Program-made: the position numbers and the translations under genes
Shown here: positions 35,181 to 46,835 of the stretch, piece by piece
How the letters are laid out: every line of letters begins with the position of its first letter
Position numbering within the stretch: the stretch's first letter is position 1
The notes under the pieces: model-generated
What the model was told of the DNA's origin: nothing
What the model saw: only the letters and a program-made list of their open reading frames with translations
Databases searched by the model: none
DNA from: Emydura subglobosa
Lineage: Eukaryota > Chordata > Testudines > Chelidae
Reading direction: 5' to 3'
Assembly: GCA_007922225.1 (NCBI GenBank)
Contig: ML679961.1
Span: 1,656,960 to 1,720,959, forward strand
DNA length: 64,000 nucleotides

Positions 35181-36320
35181 ACTACACAAAAAAACAAAAC
35201 AGGATTTTACAGGAGTTACAGATTTGATACTTGATTTCTTTTTTTAAAAGACACATTTATTTATACTTCAACTGTGTGTGTGTGTGATCCCAGTATCCTC
35301 TTTCATCTAAATTGTGTGTGTAAGTGATTTAAAATAAGTATGAAATTGCATATCTGGATTCACTGATGCCAGCTGAAGTTATTTTTCTTTTTTATCGCCT
35401 ACACCAGTGACCATGTGAATAACTAACCTTCAAAACCGGTCGTTTAGAATAGAATGTCAGAAGAGGCCCTTCATTACGGGGACCTCCGAGGCATTCTCAG
35501 GCTGTACATACCATCAAAAAGCCTAGACTGCATTTTCAATACACAGTCAGGGAGCTAGAAAAGGTGTATTCAATAGGAAGGAGCATTTTTTAATCTCATT
35601 ATTGTTTAATCCCATGGAAGGCAAAACATGTTTGCTGCCATATTAGTGCAGAATTGTCTTGTAAAGTGATACAAGCAAAGGATAAACATGAATACAAGAG
35701 AGAGCTAGGAGCATACCTCCCCCCATGTAGACAAAACTCCCACTGGCTTTAATGAGATATTTATTTGATGGAGTGAGGCATGAGTAAGGACTGAAGGGGC
35801 ATACAAATATAAGGCAAATTATGACTAGAACAGAGAAGAGCAGAAAGAGCAGCAATTATAGAAGCTCAGTTGAATTGTTCCAGCCCCCTCTCGTCCTAAT
35901 CTCTAGCACTCAATGGGAGGGCAGGGGAGTATGATTTCATTAGAAACAAAAGTGCAGTGTTTGCTAAGAGGGTAAGTCCGGAACACTGTGAATTTACATC
36001 TCTGTAACTAAGAGTAGAATTGGTCCCCAAATCCTTGGCAACAGTATCAACAACTGTTGTTTCCCTCTGGTCTCCACGCTTCCCCTTTTCTACATAGCCA
36101 CGTTAATTGCATGACCATGTGCTTCAGGCATTGTTATTTAATTATCATCCCCAATTGACAGACATGTAAAAGAAGAACGATAAAGAAGTGTCATTTCTGT
36201 AATGTGCAGGGTGTCTATTTTCCCAAGCCAGCAGCTGCTGGGATTGGAGCTGTACAAATAATGGATTTTGGGGTTGCTGACAATTCTGAGGGGGGAAATA
36301 ATCAATTTTTGGTCATGTGA
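35181..36320. other. Unassigned sequence
   Basis: A short GT run is at 35274-35286. No gene is recognised. The phrase CCCACTGGCTTTAATGAGAT (35729-35748) resembles the dispersed 'CATTGACTTCAAT' motif at 13800. Confidence 0.4.
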
Positions 36321-36324
36321 CAAA

Positions 36325-36640
36325 TAACAAAAAACGAAATAATTTAAAAGGTCTGTTTAAAATTAAACCTTTTGTTTCAATGTTTTTTTTCTTTCCAGTT
36401 TTAAAAATAAAATTAAAGTTAATTTCAAAATGGAAAGTCATTTTGAATTGAAAATCAAAACATCTCAAAATGGAAAATTAAACATTTTGACAAAAAAAAT
36501 TAGGTTCTTTTCCAAATGTCCCGTCCCTGCCCCTCCCCCCCAGAATCAACAGGAATTCAAAAAACAGTTTGGTAGACTCAAATTTGCATTTTTTGCTGAA
36601 AAAAAGTGTGGTTGGAAAATTTTGCCCTGATCTAATAGCG
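36325..36640 (-). repeat. A/T-rich dispersed repeat, minus strand
   Basis: Contains ACATTTTGACAAAAAAAATT and ends (plus) with TTGGAAAATTTTGCCCTGAT. It belongs with 24190-24345, 38905-39400 and 46325-46545, which share 'GAGCTGG...GGAAA...TTTTGACAAAA' text. The family is not named. Confidence 0.5.
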
Positions 36641-38904
36641 ATATTTCAGAGATCATAAAGAAACGGCTTTCAAAGCCAAGTCTAGAAATCATGTCATGCT
36701 GATGAATGTAGATCATGTGTTCCTTGGTTCCTGTATTGCTGGCATTATTGAGGAAGGAGGTAACAGAGCAAACACTGCTTTGGATAGTCAGCTGCTCACT
36801 GCGCCTGTCTGGCCATGGGCAAGTTCAGCATCTTAGAGCAACCTTGGCCTGCTTTAAGTTACATAGGGCACTGGGTTCTGGAGAGTGCAGAAGGATCCTA
36901 AATCCCTTTTTCCTATGCTGAGTGTATCATAGCCAGAGGAGAGCATCAGACCCCTCGTGTATAGGTACAAAGGGATGCTGGGAAAGTTTTAAATTCAGAC
37001 TGTGATTTAGGTAAAAGTAATACAGTCTGGGGATGAATTGCAATTTGTGGTGTTGTTTTGTGGTGGTGCTTTTTTAAACATACAATTCTGGGAATTAAAA
37101 GGAAAGCAACTGCTAGTTTTGTAGATACTAAATATTCTTGCGCACATGTGTGCGCAGCAGGCGCGCACACATACACACGCACGCATACACACACTGGTTT
37201 GTGCTCCTCTGTTGGCTTTGTGGCAGCATTTAACTAGCACCCGTATTCCCAGAGCTGTTTTGACATCCATTCGTTATGAGGAGACATAAACAAATATGTT
37301 TCAGCATGACAAGGTGCTATATGAACGTAGATGGCTAAGTAAAACTGTCATGCTCATTTTGGCTTTCTTTAAAACATGGGAGACTGAGATTGTCTTTGTT
37401 TTCAATACAAAAGGACAAGTGTGGTAGGAGAGAAATCTCGTTCAAACTTCTTGTAAACCAAGAACTGTAATGTCTTCTCAATAACCTGTTCATTTTTTTC
37501 TTCTTGAGAAGCCTCAGTTCCCTTTTCTGAGTGACTGGAAGATGTTTAATCTTCCTGTCTATTCTATTCTATTCGTGCTACATGCAGAGAAAGAACAACA
37601 TGTCAATCTAATTGCCAGCTCTCCAGTTTATGGTACAATCACTAGTCAGCAGGGACACCAACTGCATTTGCAAGGTTAAGAAATGTTTGCCTGCTAGTAC
37701 AAGTGCTTTTGCCAAATGATTTCCAAAGCTATTGCTGCCAATATGTGTCAAACGGGTCCGTATCCAAAACAAATGAAAACGGTCATGGAAGTCCCCTCAC
37801 CAGGTGTTTATAGGTGTATGTGGAGCAGTAAACATAGGAAAGTACAGAGGAAAGTACAGAGCTATGTTGACCATAGCTACAGCCAGCTGAGCTTGAAAAC
37901 TGTCAGGAACAAGCCAAGGGATGTCCCACCACACCAAGCCTGCTCTGCGGTTCCTCCCCGAATTCCCAACAGTCACCTGGACTTATAAAAGACAATGGCA
38001 TACAAAGAGCTTGGCATGTTGTGAGAGCCAGAGAAAGCTCCAAGGAGTGTAGCTCACACACCATGTCTGTGACTGCTGGTTCGGCTGAGGCAGACCAATC
38101 ACTGACATCTTAGTTCATGTACATTGCTATTCTCTGCTGGTCTTCATATTGAATCTTATGATGTCCCCTCATGGCTAGTTGATGGCCACACACTAGAAAT
38201 GCTGCCACTTTGCATGTTCTCCACAAAAGTTCAGTGTCAGGCCTTCAGACATGACCGTGAAAATCATACAGGATGAGGGTTTGAAGAGTCCAGCAATTAC
38301 AGGAAAGAATGCTGGTCCCTTCCTGTAATTGCATTCTACTGGATCTCTTTTTCATCGTCAAGGCAGCCACCACTGCCTCATTTCTTACTTGTTTGCATGC
38401 TGGTCAGGGATGCCACCATCCATAGCTTGGTGCTGCCTTCTGGGCCTACTGCTTTGCCCCTTTGGTTTTGAGATAGATGTATTGTCGCAGGGTATAAAGG
38501 TTGCAGCCTCACTTCCAAGACACGTTTATCTGTATCATTGTCTTCCCTTCTTGGCAGGGTTCTTCTTTCTTAGGCTCTTTATTAACATATGAACATCTTC
38601 ATTTTCCAAAGTCGATGCTGTCATATCTTGTGAGCCGTCACGTTAATCTTATCCTGTGTCTCTGCCCAATATCGTCCTTACCTATGACTGCCTCTGTATC
38701 TTGGCTGTTCATTCTGTAATCAGGTCAGTATTATCAGTTCCTTATAGCCAGGTTCCTTGTGAATTCTACAGATGGCTATTCTGCTCCATGACCGGGTTGG
38801 CAGTTCCCTTCTTTTCCTCCACTCTCCCTCGGTCTGTGTGGCGTGCAAGAGAAGATAGTATAATAGCACTTGCACACAATTTACTATCTCCTAGCGTTAC
38901 ACTC
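36641..38904. other. Unassigned; CA/CG-type simple repeat at 37138-37195
   Basis: Alternating purine-pyrimidine DNA (GCGCACATGTGTGCGCAGCA then CGCGCACACATACACACGCA) could form Z-DNA. Two minus frames across it are artefacts. No gene is recognised. Confidence 0.45.
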
Positions 38905-39410
38905 ATGAGAGCTGGTCAATTCATTTTTGACAAAAATGAAAGTTTGATGACATGTCAATTGACATGAATTGAAACATTTTGTTGTCTCAGAGGAAATATA
39001 TGTTTTGTATGGCTTCAGTCTGACACAAATATGTGTCTATGTTAGCTACTGCAGTGCCTTGTGGGAGTTGTGGTTTGGTCGGCTCATACCGCCATTATCC
39101 TCTATGAGCTGGGCTCCCTGCCTGGATTACAGTTTCCCCTTTGGTTGAACCAATGTGGTGCATCATGTGAGTCACATGACCACAGTGCATCATGGGGGAT
39201 GGGACTCTGGCCACAGAGCCCGGCTAAAAGAGGAGAATGGAAGGGGACATAGACTGATGTCGAACCAAGTCATAATAAAATATTTCTAGTCAGCAGAATG
39301 AAGGGAAAGGAAACATTTGGACATTTTGAACTGAATTGTTGCAGGTCGTTCTTGTCCACAAACAGTTTAGATATTTTGACAAAACAAATGTAAAAGTATC
39401 AGAATTTTCT
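38905..39410 (+). repeat. Composite dispersed repeat
   Basis: The left part (GAGCTGGTCAATTCATTTTT...GAAACATTTTGTTG) and the right part (about 39290-39400, GGAAACATTTGGACATTTTG) are pieces of the A/T-rich family. Between them is text with CAGTGCCTTGTGGGAGTTGT and GCATCATGTGAGTCACATGA, reminiscent of hAT-type elements. A perfect 16-bp palindrome CATGTCAATTGACATG lies at about 38951-38966. Confidence 0.45.
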
Positions 39411-41814
39411 GAGAGCCAGGACTTCTGATTCTTTGACCAGCTTTGCTGCTGTTGGTCAGGCCTCAAGTTGCTCAGTTTCCTTCATTGCATATTTCCTTAG
39501 TCGCAGAGACAATGAACTTTGAAATGGTATCAGGACAGGAATGAATTAAGTAAAATGAGATTTAACATCCTAGTTGTCTGTTGTGCGGTTTTCCACAGGC
39601 TGCTGATGCTCAGCTTCTGCATGCTCTTAAATGGTTCTTCTTAGTGAACATCACCAAGAACAGCTAGCTGCTCTGTATATTAATATTCACAAAGCCGAGA
39701 ACTGTAGATAGCCCTTCTTTAATGCAGCTCTTCATTCTGCTCTTAAGCTGCTTTCCCATTCACAATAAAACATGCATTTTCAGCCTGGCTGATCTTTATT
39801 ACACATTCAACCAAATAACAACCAAAGGGCACATATATGTCTCCATGAGTGACTGAGCAGAGCTCACTCTAGGGAGAGGAGGAGAGAGAGAATGAACTGC
39901 ATGTGACAGGTGCTAGTTAAATCACTTATGCACAACTGGAAGGCGCTCAGACACTAGCCTGCTGAGGGCAGCGAAAGAAGCTAGATAGCACAGGATAGAA
40001 TTTGACTTAGTCTGTGACAGCCATCTCGAAGTGACTTACGGCACGTCCCCTTTCTCAGCCGCCCTGCAGCAAGGCTTTCTAATTGGGACGCTTTCTGTGA
40101 GGCAAGCCCGGTGAGGGTCCGTAGAGATTCACGTGTGTCGAAGTGAAAAGTTGTGTACAGTTGTAGCGATGTTAGGAGTTCTAGCAACATTCCCCATTCT
40201 TTGGGTAGGAAATGCGTGTGAACCTTTACTTTCTCGAACACTGGAATCCAAGCCTGAAGTGGCTAACACTTCATATTATGAGTTTTTCTAGAGTTTGCCC
40301 CACATGATTAAGCAAATCTGGTGACTCATTTCTTTATAGAAGTATTCACAAAGGCTTCAGAAAAGCACTAATGAAATAAACACATTTTGCACTTTAGCTC
40401 CTCTTTGGGTTCATTATCTTAGAAATCCTATTTGGAATGCCAAAGGGCACTTCTACTTCTTCACAGAATAAAAACAGAGCTTGTCCCTGGCTCCTGGCAA
40501 ACTGACATTGGTAGAAATTAGCAAATATAAACAAATGTGTTTTTGAAACTGAGGCTGAAAGCGTCTCTTTGTGGGTGAGATTCATGCAGAAGACTTAGAG
40601 AGCTTTACTTGTCCTACTTAAGCCCTCAAAATAGGGTTTCAATCTAGGATTTTATAGAACAACAGTGAAATAGACATGTCATTCTCTCTCCTCTGCACTC
40701 TGCAGGCCTGATCCTTACCTCAGTTACATCAGTATAAATGTGACACAACTCCATTCCCATTGGTGGTGGAGTAATAGCCAGAGTCATTGAGATGCCAACT
40801 GGCCCTTTCGGAGTTGAATGACTAGACTTTATTTACACAGAAACATTTAACAGATCCATTGGTAAGTCAAAGAATCAGTCGGATGATTGTTTTTTGCATA
40901 CACAGATGGATAGATAGACCTATCTAGATAGGTCTGTCTATCTTCAATCTAGCTTGATTGCAAACAATGGGAAAATGTGGATCCAAACATCTCAAAGACA
41001 GAACAATCCTCTCACTGTTGCAGCCACATCTTTGTAAGTTGAGAGGGAGCAACATACAAAGGAACTGTAAGACATTCTACTAATATTTTATCAATGGGAT
41101 TTAAAGACACATTGAATTATTCAGCTGTGCGTACACAAAACCTATGTGTTAATGTCTTATCAAACCCAACAAGCCATTTTTTTCCTTTTAACGATTTTTT
41201 TTTAACTGAGTGTACCACAAGGAGAAGGCAAAGAGTAATTTCTGGTAAAGACGAGGCTCATACAGCTTCTGCTGACTGAAGCAGAGTGAAGTTTCCTTTG
41301 GTTCCCCTGGTAAAGCTGCTGCCTTGCAGATTATGACGGTCCTTATCTGAGAGTTGGCCATTATAATGAACAGAACACAAAGCAACCTCCAGCTGCCACG
41401 AATAAAGGACTCTTCCCCCGCCCCACTCAGACCGTTAAAGTATGCCAGTATCCTATTTCCCCGTCACAGTACCTAAGGCAAAGGTGGTACCATTCCTGCA
41501 GGACAGCATTACATGGATACAAAGCCATGCAGCAGGGATTGGCTCACGTTATTCCTTTTGAAACCACTGAGAGTAGTTTCCCGTTTCTTTCAAACTGGTC
41601 TGAGCCCGACGTTACTCTTGCTGAGATCCGTGGCGTGATAAGATTTACTCTGAACAAGATGTGCTGTTGTGCTCCTCCTGGATCCCTCCATGCTGTTCAT
41701 CAGGGTTGACTTGTTCACCACAGTTAAGAGTAGTCACAGAGCTTTTAAGGGTGCACAATAGTGGTGTTTTAGGAACAATAATCCCCAATACATTGTATCT
41801 GCCCGAGAAGGTTT
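39411..41814. other. Unassigned; 20-bp palindrome at 40916
   Basis: No gene is recognised. 40690-40790 includes CAGTTACATCAGTATAAATG, a phrase close to 54800-54870 (GGTGTAACTTCACTGACTTT), which may be a diverged dispersed repeat. Confidence 0.4.
40916..40935. repeat. Perfect 20-bp palindrome
   Basis: AGACCTATCTAGATAGGTCT is its own reverse complement. Flanking GATAGAT and TCTATC extend it imperfectly. Confidence 0.9.
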
Positions 41815-42418
41815 GTATAAGCTAACGTGGTCATGGGATGTATAAATAGGGGAATCTCAAGTAGTAGTAAACAGGTTATTTTACCTCAATATTTGGCACT
41901 GCTGCAACAGCTGCTGGAATACAGTGTCCTGTTGTGGTGCCCACAGCTCAAGAAGAATGTTGGTAAATTGGAGAAGGTTCAGAGAAGATCCATGAGAATG
42001 ATTAAAGGATTAGAACACCTGCCGTATTATGATCAACTGAAAGATCTCAATCTATTTATCTGAAACAGAGAAGGTGAAGGGGTGATTTGATTACTGTCTG
42101 TAAGTACCTAAAGGGGAACAAATATTCAATAAAGGATTCTTCAGTCTAGCAGAGAAAGGTATAACATGAGCGACTGGCTGGACGTTGAAGCTAAACAAAT
42201 TTCAGAATGGAATTAAAGCATAAATTTTTAACAGTGAGAGTAATTAACCATTGGAACAATTTAACAAGGGTCCTGGTGGATTCTCCATCGCTGACAATTT
42301 TTAAAGCAAGACTGGATGTTTTTTTAAATGTTCTGCTTTCAGAATTATTTTGGGGATGTTCTATGTCCTGATTAGAGTATCACAATAGTACTTTCTGGCC
42401 TTGGAATCTATGAAGCTA
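41815..42418 (+). mobile_element. CR1-type LINE 3' relic
   Basis: The open part (41827-42063) reads MGCINRGISSSSKQVILPQY, then LEYSVLLWCPQLKKN and VGKLEKVQRRSMRMIKGLEH. This is the CR1 ORF2 C-terminal region (compare [11 protein letters not shown] and [13 protein letters not shown] in the intact copy). The remainder is broken and ends in a 3' UTR with TTCTGGCCTTGGAATCTATG. About 600 bp, 5' truncated. Confidence 0.88.
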
Positions 42419-44255
42419 GTAATCTATATTCCATAAAAAGGTCCATTTATTCTTTGCTCTTTTTGGCATATTCTGTCAAACAATCCAGAATCTTCCTGTA
42501 TATTGCATAGTGGGTTGGGATAACATGGTATTTCTAGAACTACAGTGTATGTTTTTATGGACTAACTCAATAATCAGATAAAGGGTTTATTAAATAACCA
42601 GGGTCAGGTACATATTATTTGGGTCCGAGCCACGCTGGCTGCTCAGTGCTGTCTACAGTGTGCTATAGCTAGGTAACCCCAATGTCCTTTATGAAATCAA
42701 GTAACGCAATACTTCTCTCCTCTACTGAACATAAAGCAATACATGGTTTCGTCACCCTCTGTAAGATTGCACAGACAGTTCTTTGGAGGTTGAGAAAAAT
42801 GTGATGCTTTAAATTAAAGTGGACATGATAGCCTTGGTAGGAGATTCATTTCTCTGGTATTCTACCCGGTAGAGGGAGGGACTTCCATACAATGAGATCT
42901 TCCATAACATTGGCCATTGTAGGTAAAGAGTTATCTTTATACATAGACTTGAATTCCATGGCAACCCATATTCCAAAACACCTCATTTTCTCCTTTGCCT
43001 TTTGAAAGGGAATATCACAAGAAGGGATCCTGCTCAATTAATAGGTAGTCAAACCTTGAATAGTTTGTACCCTGAGTCTGAGCCAAAAGTTTCTCTGATT
43101 GCCTGGGACTGACTTTTCTGGGTGTCCGGTGAAACCATTAAACAGAACCTGCCTGCCTGAACAAGAATCAGTAAATATGAATAATGAAGCATAGTTTTAC
43201 AAAAGAAACAATGTGCAACATTATCTTTTTATGTGAATGTGCACAAGCCTGCCAGCGACCAGATCAGGCACACCTGAACACCAGGGAATTACCAGTCTCA
43301 GCATTCCCAATTCGATCAAAATCAGAGTGAGCGGAACAATGTGCCACAAAGACACTTCTCAGGAGAGTTTCCACATGGAGTTTCGGACCAAAAAGGCTCA
43401 ATTCAATTTCAAATAAGCATTGGGAGTTTGGGAATCTTCTCCAAAGTCACTCTCTTGAGGTTCTCCCATAACTAATTAGGGGTAGCCTTAAAGCAAAAGA
43501 GCTCTACAAAGAACTATTTAGGATATTTCTTTCCTTAAGTAGGTGACATCTATCTGCTGTTTCTTATTAATGAAGTTATATAATCCTGATCGATCCCCTT
43601 AAGACATGATCTGTAGCTAAGCCTTTCTGCATAGGTAAGATACAGTGCAAAGAAAGGAACATCACAATCCTTTAAAATGGTCTGTTTTCCTTCTCTTCTA
43701 TTCTGTCCCATGCTCTCTTTTCTCACTGTGTTGTTTTTTGTTCAGGTTTGTTTGTTTGTTTTTTTCTTCTACGTTTCTGGTTTTGCAGCGGAATAATCAG
43801 ACCTCTGTGTATGCTAAAATAACTGTGTATAATTCTGATCTTGTGCTGCTGAGTGTAGTTTATGGAATAATTGCTACAACTGGGGGTAGAAAATAACCTT
43901 ATAAATAATTTTTAAAAAATGAGAACGTGGACTGGATCTCCATCTGTGCTGGAGAGAGAATGCAGCAAAGGGGAGGATTTCCATTTTGGAACAAGGGAAG
44001 GGAAGAAATCACTGCATGAAGATGACTGCTGGTATGATGTAAGGGAGAAGGGAGCAATGCTCGTCCTCTGTTCTGGAAGGTGGGGCTCCAAGCTGCAGAG
44101 ACAGAGCAGGAGGCTGCATCCTGCAGTGGCGACTGGTTATTAGGTTGGATAACGCTTAAGAAATGACCACTGTGGTTGTGACGTATTGCTGTAATGCAAA
44201 GAACAAACCAGTCTCTGGAGATCTGACATCTACTCAGTTAAAGGCAAATCCAGCC
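42419..44255. other. Unassigned sequence
   Basis: No gene or repeat family is recognised. Confidence 0.45.
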
Positions 44256-44458
44256 TCCTCCCGCCCTGGCTGCAGGAATGGTGCAGTTCCCCTGCAGAGG
44301 GAAAAGGGCTAGAGGCTGCTACCTGCTTTGTGCAGCAAAAAGCCCCACTCCCAGAGAGCGCTCATGGGGCAGGGAGCAGGAGGGGGGAGCAGGCAGAGCA
44401 GAGCAGAGCAGAGGAAGGCTGGCTTTGCTTTGCAGAACAGCGCCACAGATTGCTTCTC

Positions 44459-44478
44459 ACACACACACACACACACAG
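44459..44478. repeat. (CA)n microsatellite
   Basis: Uninterrupted CA dinucleotides of about 20 bp, accounting for the poly-His/Thr stretches in overlapping frames. Confidence 0.9.
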
Positions 44479-44772
44479 ACTGCACCCGGATCCAGGCTGC
44501 TGGCCTTTGCATTTGCACCTTTGCTGCCTGGTTTTCCTGGAAGAAGCAGTTTAAAAATAGCCCGGTGAGCCCCAGGGTTGATTGCTGGGCCTCCTGGAGT
44601 TAATGGCAAAAGTCCCCTTGGATTAATTGGGAGCAGGTTCAGGCCCAGCCCAGGGAGCGAGAGCACAGCTGTGGTGGGTTAAGTACTGCCCAGGCCACAA
44701 TAAAAGTTGAGCTGGGAGGCGGCAGTCCTGCTCGCTGTTGGAGGATATTGCTGTCTGCTCTCTGGGTTGTGG

Positions 44773-44800
44773 GCAGGCAGGCAGGCAGGCAGGCAGGCGG
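44773..44800. repeat. (GGCA)n tetranucleotide repeat
   Basis: Six tandem GGCA units followed by GGCGGG. Confidence 0.9.
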
Positions 44801-44937
44801 GATATTGCTTTCTGAAAGGAAGACGTGATTAGATGCTTTTTGCTTTAGCCTAAGGCTCGGTCCTTGATGGCACACAGCCAGCCCTTCCTGGTGGAAAGCA
44901 CACGGGAGTCAAGCTGGAGACTTTTGTGTCCCTGGTT

Positions 44938-44941
44938 TTGT

Positions 44942-44972
<31 letters not shown>
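44938..44972. repeat. (TG)n microsatellite
   Basis: A nearly pure TG run with one TATG interruption. Confidence 0.9.
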
Positions 44973-46320
44973 GAGTCTTTCGTTATGTTTGGTCCTGGCC
45001 TCTGAGCCGTGCTGTGACATTAGCTGAGCTGGGGATCTGACAAGCCTGGAATGCCCCATGCTTTGCTAGCCCCTCCCCCATGTACATCCTTAGACCAGCA
45101 AGAGTTGGGTTAAAAGATATTATGCAAACAGGTGTGGTGGGGAGACAGAAGGGGGGAAAAAGTCATTTAAATCCTGTAGGATCTTAAGGAAAAAAATTCA
45201 CGTTGTCTTTCAGCCAGATTGTCCAAGCCACCAAACCTCCCTGGGTATTTAGGTTCAGCCAAAGGTAGGGATCATAATTATAGGCTCGGTACTGAGACTT
45301 CTAAACCTGATAACATTTTTATGCAAGCACAAAAGTAAAGCAGAAGAGAGAGAGGCTGGGAGAATTTTCAGAAAGAAATGACTGCTCTTAATTTCTCTTC
45401 TGAAAGGGTATGAAGCCATTTCTAGCTCCCAAAGAATTGTGTCTCGGGAAGGGCAGATGTGTTCATTTATGTGCGTATTCAAGGCAAAGCCTCACTGATC
45501 TGCATTTCTCTGATTTTCAGCACAAACTACATTATTATCACCTGTACTCTTAGCAGAGAGAAGCAGGAAGTACTCTACGATCCTGTTTCTGGAAAGGGAT
45601 CTGCCCAGGTGAACCCTAACACCCACGTAGAGTCAGTGGAATTCCTCAATGCATTTCCCTGCATGCAATACATGATCAGCACAGGGTCTAGACCTGTGTC
45701 AGGCAATGGATGCTCTGCCGCTATTTATGTGCAAAGAGGGATAGTTTGGAGAATCCTATATCTGCAAAATTGTGCCTGCAAATTCAGAGAACAAGTGCGA
45801 CTGATCTCACAGAAAACCTGCTTTAAAAAAAAAATCACAATTCTGCTTTTCAGTAATATTCTAACTATAACTGAGTTTCTTTGGTTAGAATACGCCATTT
45901 TCACAGGAAAACCAAATTTTTACTCTTGAAAATATTTCCACCAGAAACTAAATGGGTCAAAGCCACGTTAACTGTAATCTTCACAGCAGATCACAGGGGG
46001 TAGCCCCACATCTTCTCTCAATAGCAGTTAAATATCCTGCAATGCTTAAACAAAAATCTCACTAGTCGCTGTACAGCATATTCACCAAAGTTATTTATTC
46101 CTCCTCCTTTAGCTAGGAGTGAATGTTTTGGCCATTTTTCACACAGCTCCAATGATTTCTTTAGAACTGATCTGTTCTTCGCAGGTTTACTTGCATAACT
46201 TGTTCCTTTTGTTAAAAGTCTTGAGTAGGCCCAGAGCCTTGTGAGATGCTCCAAGTGGAGAAATCCTCAATGTAGCATTTCAGCAACGATGGGTGTTAAT
46301 GAAGGGATTTTGTTTGTCAC
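44973..46320. other. Unassigned sequence
   Basis: No gene is recognised. The 156-codon plus frame at 45459-45929 includes a poly-Lys run from an A-tract and no motif. Confidence 0.45.
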
Positions 46321-46324
46321 GTCA

Positions 46325-46545
46325 GCACTAGAGCTGGGTGGGAAATGGCTTTCCCGTCCAGGAACAAAAATTGAAGTATGAAAATCTTTCCCAATCATGA
46401 ATCAGGAAGAAAAAACTTTTTTTTTTTTTTTTTTTGGGCAAATCAAAAATAAAATAAAATGAAAATGGCCCAGGTCAATTAAAACAATTTGTTGTGATAA
46501 TTTCAAAACACTTCATTTCAATTGTAACCCACTTTGTTTTGTTTT
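46325..46545 (+). repeat. A/T-rich dispersed repeat with poly-T
   Basis: Begins AGAGCTGGGTGGGAAATGGC and continues with CCCAATCATGAATC, a T17-18 run at 46418-46435 and AAATGAAAATGGCCCAGG. Same family as 36325-36640 in the opposite orientation. Confidence 0.5.
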
Positions 46546-46579
46546 TATTATAATTAGCTTACATTTTGAACCAAGAAGT

Positions 46580-46835
46580 TGTTTATTACTATTTATTTTA
46601 TGTACTATCACACTGCTTAGGACCCCCAGCCTCAGACCAGGCCCCCATTGTGCCAGGAGCTGTATAAACAGACCACAAAGACAGCCTCTTCCCCGAAGAG
46701 CTTACAATCTAAGTGTGAGAAGACAAAAGAGAGCAGAGGGATACAGCCAAATGGGACAGTAGAAGGAAACAACAAGACCGTGTTCATCAGCAAGACGAGA
46801 AGTGGTATTCAGTGCATCAGCAGCCTAACTGGAGA
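46580..46835 (-). repeat. Dispersed repeat with SINE-type tail, minus strand
   Basis: Shares CCATTGTGCCAGGAGCTGTA and CCGAAGAGCTTACAATCTAA with 2530-2670 and, inverted, with 16700-16812. It continues with GGATACAGCCAAATGGGACA and AGGAAACAACAAGACCGTGT, so it is longer than the SINE copies. Confidence 0.6.

Larger units (their letters stand above)
44256..44905 (+). promoter_or_regulatory. GC-rich block with promoter-like motifs (tentative)
   Basis: This is the GC-richest unique-looking block. It contains a MEF2-type site (TTAAAAATAG at about 44551), a CAGCTG E-box (in ACAGCTGTGG, about 44667), homeodomain-type GGATTAATTGG (about 44620) and CCACAATAAAAG (about 44695), a possible TATA-like element. 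These sit among simple repeats: (CA)n at 44459-44478 and (GCAG)n at 44773-44798. Its lack of repeat homology makes a host promoter or 5' exon plausible, but no coding exon or splice-defined start could be identified, and motif matches of this length arise by chance. Confidence 0.3.

Noticed and set aside
44278..44603. Frames containing poly-His/Thr near 44.3-44.6 kb
   Set aside because: The repeated residues come from a CA microsatellite, and both strands and several frames are open.
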